Shown here: positions 15,465-19,294 of the stretch, one piece after another | Layout of the letters: each line of letters opens with the position of its first letter | Position numbering within the stretch: the first letter of the stretch is position 1 | From: Desulfobacteraceae bacterium | Lineage (GTDB): Bacteria > Desulfobacterota > Desulfobacteria > Desulfobacterales > Desulfosalsimonadaceae | Assembly (NCBI GenBank): GCA_007136525.1 | Contig: SLGU01000253.1 | Location: 1 to 19,294, forward strand | DNA length: 19,294 bases | Direction: 5' to 3' | Notes under the pieces: generated by a model | Database searches by the model: none | Seen by the model: only the letters and a program-made list of their open reading frames with translations | Told to the model about the DNA's origin: nothing | Translations under genes and position numbers: made by a program

Positions 15465-15585
15465 TTCTCTTTTGAAGAATTTTTTCCAACAGGTGCGGGT
15501 GCGCAAAAGGGCAAGTGGTTATAAGGAGATGTTTTTTCAGGATAATCACAGGATTTAGTCTTCAACTGTAATCGTATTCATGTAT

Positions 15586-15593
15586 AAGGAGGT
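15586..15593 (+). promoter_or_regulatory. Ribosome binding site that fixes the acsD start
   Basis: AAGGAGGT, a perfect Shine-Dalgarno match, with its GGAGG five bases before a TTG at 15598. It lies inside the codons that would follow the upstream ATG at 15580, so it decides for the TTG. Confidence 0.85.
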
Positions 15594-15597
15594 AAAA

Positions 15598-17139
15598 TTG
15601 GGCTTCGAAATCGTTAAAGAAACCTATGCAGGAAGCATAAGGCCGATTACCATCGGCAAAGGCGGCAAGGCCGTGACGGTCGGCGGCTCAAACTGTCTCC
15701 CGTTTTATTTTTTTGAAGGGGAGATGCCCAATAAACCCAGGATCGCCATGGAAGTGTGGGATATGGAACCCACGGAATGGCCCGAGGCGGCGAAAAAGCC
15801 GTTTGAGGGCGTTTTGAAGGATCCCGCGGCATGGGCGAAAAAGTGCGTCAGTGAGTACGGGGCGGAAATAATCGTTTTGCAGCTCAAAAGCGCTGATCCG
15901 AACGGCCAGAACGCAAGCCCCGCTGATGTTGTCAAAACCGTAAAAAGCGTCCTGGGCGCCATTGACGTTCCCCTGATCATCTGGGGTACGACCAACCCCC
16001 AGAAAGATGATGAGGTGCTGAAGAAAGTATCCGAAGCCTGTGAGGGCAAAAACCTGGTTCTGGGTCCCGTTGAAGACAAGAACCACAAGGGCATCGGCGC
16101 TTCTGCCATGGGTTTCGGCCACACGGTGATCTCATCGTCTCCCATCGATGTCAATCTCGCCAAGCAGGTCAATATTCTGCTTGAAAACCTGGGCGTGCCC
16201 ACCGAGCGGATAATGATCGACCCGACCACCGGCGGCCTGGGATACGGCCTGGAATACTCTTATTCCGTGATGGAACGTATCCGCATGGCGGCCCTTCTCC
16301 AGGGCGACGACAAGCTGCAGTACCCCGTTATCAATAATCTCGGAAACGAAATCTGGCGCTGCAAGGAAGCCGGGCAGTCCGCAGAGGACGCCCCCGAGCT
16401 GGGCGACCCGGAAAAACGCGCCATCATGATGGAAGCTGTCGGGGCAATCACATACCTGCTTGCCGGCTCCGATCTGCTCATCATGCGCCATCCGGAAGCC
16501 ATCCGCATGGCTAAGGCGTTTATTGACCTCATGGTCGACGGCGGCAGCGCACAGGATGTTGCACCGGTTGAAAAGCGCCTGGCTGATGCGGGCATTGATT
16601 TCGCCAAGCTGGCACCCTCGCCGGATTTGACCATCGAGGAAGAAAAAGCCAAGCCGGCGCCGGAGAAGAAGGCCGCGCCCAAGAAGGCGGAAGCCAAACC
16701 GGCAGCCAAACCGGCGGAAGAAAAGAAAGCGGCGCCGGCGCCGAAGGCGGAGGCCAAACCCGAGCCCGCGCCCGAGTTGGACGAGGCAGCCAAAACCAAG
16801 GCGGCTGAAGAAGCCAGGGCGAAAGCCGAAGCCGACGCCAAGGCAAAGGCCGAAGCGGATGCCAAGGCCAAGGCGGATGCCGAAGCCAAGGCCAAAGTCG
16901 ATGCCGAAGCCAAGGAAAAGGCCGATGCGGACGCCAAACAGAAGGCCGAGGCCGATGCCCGCCAGAAACGGGAAGACGAGGAAGCGCAGCTTCGTGACAA
17001 GCGCAAAAAAGAGCGCGAGGAGATGCATCAGAAACGCGCGGCTGCAGCAAAATCCGGCAAAATAACGCCCGCGGCGGAACAAAAAGACCCGCTGCAGAAG
17101 ATCATTGAAAGGCTTGACTACCTTCATCGGCGCGTCTAA
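15598..17139 (+). CDS. acsD: CO dehydrogenase/acetyl-CoA synthase delta subunit (corrinoid protein small subunit) with long charged tail
   Basis: A protein of 513 residues from a TTG start. AcsD and AcsC form the corrinoid iron-sulfur protein, which carries the methyl group between methyltetrahydrofolate and acetyl-CoA synthase in the cytoplasm. Residues 1 to about 335 are a TIM-barrel AcsD domain of normal size: FEIVKETYAGSIRPITIGKG at the start, GGSNCLPFYFFEGE, TTGGLGYGLEYSYSVMERI, and MMEAVGAITYLLAGSDLLIM. From about residue 340 a tail of about 175 residues follows, made mainly of Ala, Lys, Glu, Pro and Asp. First comes an Ala/Pro/Lys stretch (350-395), then seven helical 8-residue units (406-461), a charged helix, and a final DPLQKIIERLDYLHRRV. 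The well-known acetogen AcsD proteins are close to the first part alone. cooS follows after 104 nt. Confidence 0.93.
   Translation: MGFEIVKETYAGSIRPITIGKGGKAVTVGGSNCLPFYFFEGEMPNKPRIAMEVWDMEPTEWPEAAKKPFEGVLKDPAAWAKKCVSEYGAEIIVLQLKSADPNGQNASPADVVKTVKSVLGAIDVPLIIWGTTNPQKDDEVLKKVSEACEGKNLVLGPVEDKNHKGIGASAMGFGHTVISSSPIDVNLAKQVNILLENLGVPTERIMIDPTTGGLGYGLEYSYSVMERIRMAALLQGDDKLQYPVINNLGNEIWRCKEAGQSAEDAPELGDPEKRAIMMEAVGAITYLLAGSDLLIMRHPEAIRMAKAFIDLMVDGGSAQDVAPVEKRLADAGIDFAKLAPSPDLTIEEEKAKPAPEKKAAPKKAEAKPAAKPAEEKKAAPAPKAEAKPEPAPELDEAAKTKAAEEARAKAEADAKAKAEADAKAKADAEAKAKVDAEAKEKADADAKQKAEADARQKREDEEAQLRDKRKKEREEMHQKRAAAAKSGKITPAAEQKDPLQKIIERLDYLHRRV
16813..16980 (+). repeat. 24-bp coding repeat in acsD (seven 8-codon units)
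   Basis: Seven consecutive in-frame units of 24 bp: ARAKAEAD, AKAKAEAD, AKAKADAE, AKAKVDAE, AKEKADAD, AKQKAEAD, ARQKREDE (residues 406-461). Codons differ among units, so this is an old or selected protein repeat rather than a recent expansion. The encoded segment should be a highly charged helix or coiled coil, like the rod domain of TolA. Confidence 0.9.
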
Positions 17140-17243
17140 GCGGCGTTCCGGAGTTGGCGTTATAAAAAACGGGTGCGCATGTGCATCCCGATAATATAGA
17201 AATATTGCCGAATATAAATTACGAACATGAGGAGGAACCTCTA

Positions 17244-19271
17244 ATGGCAGAAGAAAAAGAAACATCAGCCAAGGCGACAAAGAAGGCTGACCCGGTAAAA
17301 TCGACCATCGACATGGCAACGCAGGAAATGATTGTCCGGTCCCAGAAACTGGGTATCGAGACCATTTTTGACCGTGCCGAAAGCATGAAACCCTGTAATA
17401 TCGGTCTCCAGGGTACCTGCTGCAAGAACTGCGCAATGGGACCCTGCCGCCTGCCGATGCCCAAGGGCGGCATCGAAGGCGAAGACGCCCGCAAGGGGCT
17501 TTGCGGCGCCACCGCCAACACCATCGCGGCCCGCAATTTTCTGCGGATGATCGCCGCCGGTTGTGCGGCCCACTCCGACCACGGCCGGACCGTGGCCGAG
17601 GTGTTTTTGTCCGTAGCGCGCAAGGAAACCCAGGACTATCAGATCAAAGACCCCATCAAGCTCGTGAAAGTGGCCGAAGCCATGGGTGTTGCGACCAAGG
17701 TGGACGTTGACGGCGAAATGCAGGACAGGGATTTGGATGAATTAGCCCTCGAACTTGCTGAGGTGGCATTGGGCGAATGGGGGAAAATGGAAGGCGAGCT
17801 GATCAACCTGAAACGCGCCCCCAAACCGACCTATGAGCGCTGGGAAAAACTGGGCGTGTTGCCGAGAAATATCGACCGCGAAGTTGTCGATATCATGCAC
17901 CGGACCCATATGGGCGTCGACCAGGACTATCGGAACCTGATGCTCCAGGGTGCCAGGGCCGCACTGGCTGACGGGTGGGGCGGGTCCATGATCGCCACCG
18001 ATCTCCAGGACATCATGTTCGGTTCTCCCACGCCGCTTCAGTCCGAAGTCAACCTGGGCATCATGAAGGAAGACCATGTCAACATTATCGTTCACGGCCA
18101 CGAGCCGGTTCTCTCCGAGATGATCGTCGCCGCGTCCCAGAGCAAGGAAATGCTTGACTATGCAAAGGAAAAAGGCGCCCGGGGCATTCAGCTCGGCGGC
18201 ATCTGCTGCACGGCCAACGAAATTCTCCAGCGCCATGGCGTTCCCCCCGCAGGGACCTTCCTGCAGCAGGAGCTTGCCATTATCACCGGTGCCTGTGAGG
18301 CCATGGTCGTGGATGTTCAGTGCGTGTTCCAGAACCTGGCCAACGTGGCCAAATGCTTCCATACCAAGCTGATCACCACCCATCCCATGGCCAAGATGGA
18401 GCAGGACAACGTCATACACATCCAGTTTGACGAACACCATGCCATGGAAGATGCCAAGCGCATCGTCAAGATGGCTATTGATAATTTTTCCAACCGTGGA
18501 TCGGATGTCATGATTCCCCGGCACAAGGCCACCCAGATTGCAGGCTTCGGCGTGGAATCGATCCAGTATCAACTGGGCGGCACTTTCCGGGGCGACTACT
18601 ACACGCTCAATGACAATATCATCAACGGCCGCATCCGGGGCATTGCCGGCGTAGTCGGCTGCAACAACGCAAGGTCCCGCCATAATGAGGCCCATATCAC
18701 CATCGTCAAGGAACTCATCAAGAATGATGTGATCGTCCTGACCACCGGGTGCAACGGCATTGCCTGCGCCATGGAAGGGCTGCTCACGCCTGAGGCGGCC
18801 AGTGTATACTGCGGCCCGGGATTGGCGGAAGTCTGTGAAACCGTCGGTATCCCGCCCGTCCTCCACCTGGGTTCCTGTGTGGACAACAGCCGCATCCTTC
18901 TGGCGGCAACAGAAGTGGTCAAGGCCGGTGGGCTTGGAAATGAGCTCAAAGACCTGCCCGCAGCCGGTTCCGCCCCGGAATGGATGAGCGAAAAAGCGAT
19001 CTCCATCGGTCAGTATTTTGTATCCTCCGGTGTCTACACGATATTCGGCGCAACATTCCCGACATCGGGCGCACCGGTATTCGAAAAGCACCTGTTTGAG
19101 GACATGCTTAAAATGTACGGCGGACGCTGGGATTACGAGGCGGATCCAATCCTTCACGCACGCAAGATGATCGCCCATATCGATGCCAAACGCAAGGAAC
19201 TTGGCATTGACAAGGCAAGGGAGCGCGTGCTCATGGATATGGCCGACCGGCAGAAACTGGATGCCGTATAA
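17244..19271 (+). CDS. cooS: Anaerobic Ni-Fe carbon monoxide dehydrogenase catalytic subunit
   Basis: A protein of 675 residues (the acsA/cooS family). It interconverts CO and CO2; paired with acetyl-CoA synthase it supplies or removes the carbonyl group of acetyl-CoA. Near the N-terminus, Cys51 and Cys59 fit the D-cluster and Cys60, Cys63, Cys68 and Cys87 the B-cluster (CNIGLQGTCCKNCAMGPC). The Ni-Fe C-cluster ligands are all present: His286 in VHGHEP, Cys322 in GICCTANE, Cys360 in DVQCVFQN, Cys473 in GCNNARSRHNE, Cys503 in TTGCNGIAC and Cys545 in HLGSCVDNSR. AHSDHGR supplies the conserved histidines. The ATG at 17244 is chosen for GGAGGA seven bases upstream; the frame extends 21 codons further but without a ribosome site. 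The upstream gap holds a small bulged hairpin (17170-17190). Length close to Moorella AcsA favours the acetyl-CoA synthase-linked type. Confidence 0.96.
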   Translation: MAEEKETSAKATKKADPVKSTIDMATQEMIVRSQKLGIETIFDRAESMKPCNIGLQGTCCKNCAMGPCRLPMPKGGIEGEDARKGLCGATANTIAARNFLRMIAAGCAAHSDHGRTVAEVFLSVARKETQDYQIKDPIKLVKVAEAMGVATKVDVDGEMQDRDLDELALELAEVALGEWGKMEGELINLKRAPKPTYERWEKLGVLPRNIDREVVDIMHRTHMGVDQDYRNLMLQGARAALADGWGGSMIATDLQDIMFGSPTPLQSEVNLGIMKEDHVNIIVHGHEPVLSEMIVAASQSKEMLDYAKEKGARGIQLGGICCTANEILQRHGVPPAGTFLQQELAIITGACEAMVVDVQCVFQNLANVAKCFHTKLITTHPMAKMEQDNVIHIQFDEHHAMEDAKRIVKMAIDNFSNRGSDVMIPRHKATQIAGFGVESIQYQLGGTFRGDYYTLNDNIINGRIRGIAGVVGCNNARSRHNEAHITIVKELIKNDVIVLTTGCNGIACAMEGLLTPEAASVYCGPGLAEVCETVGIPPVLHLGSCVDNSRILLAATEVVKAGGLGNELKDLPAAGSAPEWMSEKAISIGQYFVSSGVYTIFGATFPTSGAPVFEKHLFEDMLKMYGGRWDYEADPILHARKMIAHIDAKRKELGIDKARERVLMDMADRQKLDAV

Positions 19272-19273
19272 TG

Positions 19274-19291
19274 CCGGGCAATCCCGGTTTT
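19274..19291 (+). terminator. Hairpin just after cooS, possible terminator or attenuator
   Basis: CCGGG (19274-19278), loop CAAT, CCCGG (19283-19287), then four T. It begins 2 nt after the cooS stop. It could stop or dampen transcription into the next gene, or protect the 3' end of the cooS message. The window ends 3 nt after it. Confidence 0.4.
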
Positions 19292-19294
19292 GCA

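Noticed and set aside
17181..17243. 21-codon N-terminal extension of cooS
   Set aside because: It has no ribosome site at its ATG, whereas the ATG at 17244 has GGAGGA at proper spacing and gives a normal start.
17227..17244. Five-codon mini-ORF (MRRNL) whose stop overlaps the cooS start
   Set aside because: It is formed by the Shine-Dalgarno sequence itself (AGG AGG) with no ribosome site of its own; it is most likely chance.
16132..17436. Long minus-strand open frame (434 codons) opposite acsD
   Set aside because: It is the shadow of the GC-rich Lys/Ala repeat of acsD; the translation is low-complexity (runs of LGFG-type residues) and it spans two real genes on the other strand.
17742..19178. 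Minus-strand open frame of 478 codons opposite cooS
   Set aside because: It mirrors the codon bias of cooS, which has every cluster ligand in the forward frame; the reverse translation resembles no known protein.

Overview
The window reads as a chromosomal segment of a strictly anaerobic, GC-rich bacterium. The best guess is a sulfate reducer of the Desulfobacterota (Desulfobacterales or a close relative). The grounds are the CO dehydrogenase/acetyl-CoA synthase (Wood-Ljungdahl) genes at the right end, the general gene complement, and intergenic repeats of a kind I associate with those genomes. The taxonomic call is inference; no rRNA or other decisive marker is present.

Layout. Positions 1-2808 (+): the 3' end of moaC, then rmuC and a MltA-type lytic transglycosylase, tightly packed and probably cotranscribed. 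Positions 2786-5108 (-): an MFS transporter and an AI-2E/PerM-family permease, separated by an 11-copy heptamer repeat that abuts the MFS start codon. Positions 5204-8619 (+): a good sigma70-like promoter, a HAD phosphatase and polA, overlapping by 11 nt. Positions 8639-8821 (-): a 60-residue protein of unknown function whose 3' end carries, on the other strand, the likely polA terminator. Positions 8937-10004 (+): a near-consensus promoter and a type I methionine aminopeptidase with an N-terminal SEC-C zinc motif. Positions 10023-11864 (-): a 613-residue membrane protein of unknown function with a glycine-zipper C-terminus.

Positions 11865-12417 hold no convincing gene and are a nest of repeat remnants, including a palindromic MITE-like element. 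A Fur-FeoA fusion gene follows (12418-13107). A second, shorter, inverted copy of the same element lies between it and the next gene.

Positions 13413-19271 (+) are the carbon-metabolism block. RACo/AcsV is the ATP-dependent reductive activator of the corrinoid iron-sulfur protein. AcsD is the delta (small) subunit of that corrinoid protein. CooS/AcsA is the Ni-Fe CO dehydrogenase. Together they serve the methyl and carbonyl branches of the acetyl-CoA pathway, in either the acetate-oxidising or the CO2-fixing direction. AcsD carries an unusual ~175-residue Lys/Ala/Glu-rich tail with an 8-residue repeat, and it almost certainly starts at a TTG codon. acsB, acsC and acsE are not in the window and probably lie to the right.

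I found no tRNA, rRNA, CRISPR array, prophage or insertion sequence. Most genes are ordinary housekeeping or metabolic genes. The points most worth a second look are the repeat pair around the Fur-FeoA gene, the Fur-FeoA fusion itself, the AcsD tail, the heptamer array and the unknown membrane protein.
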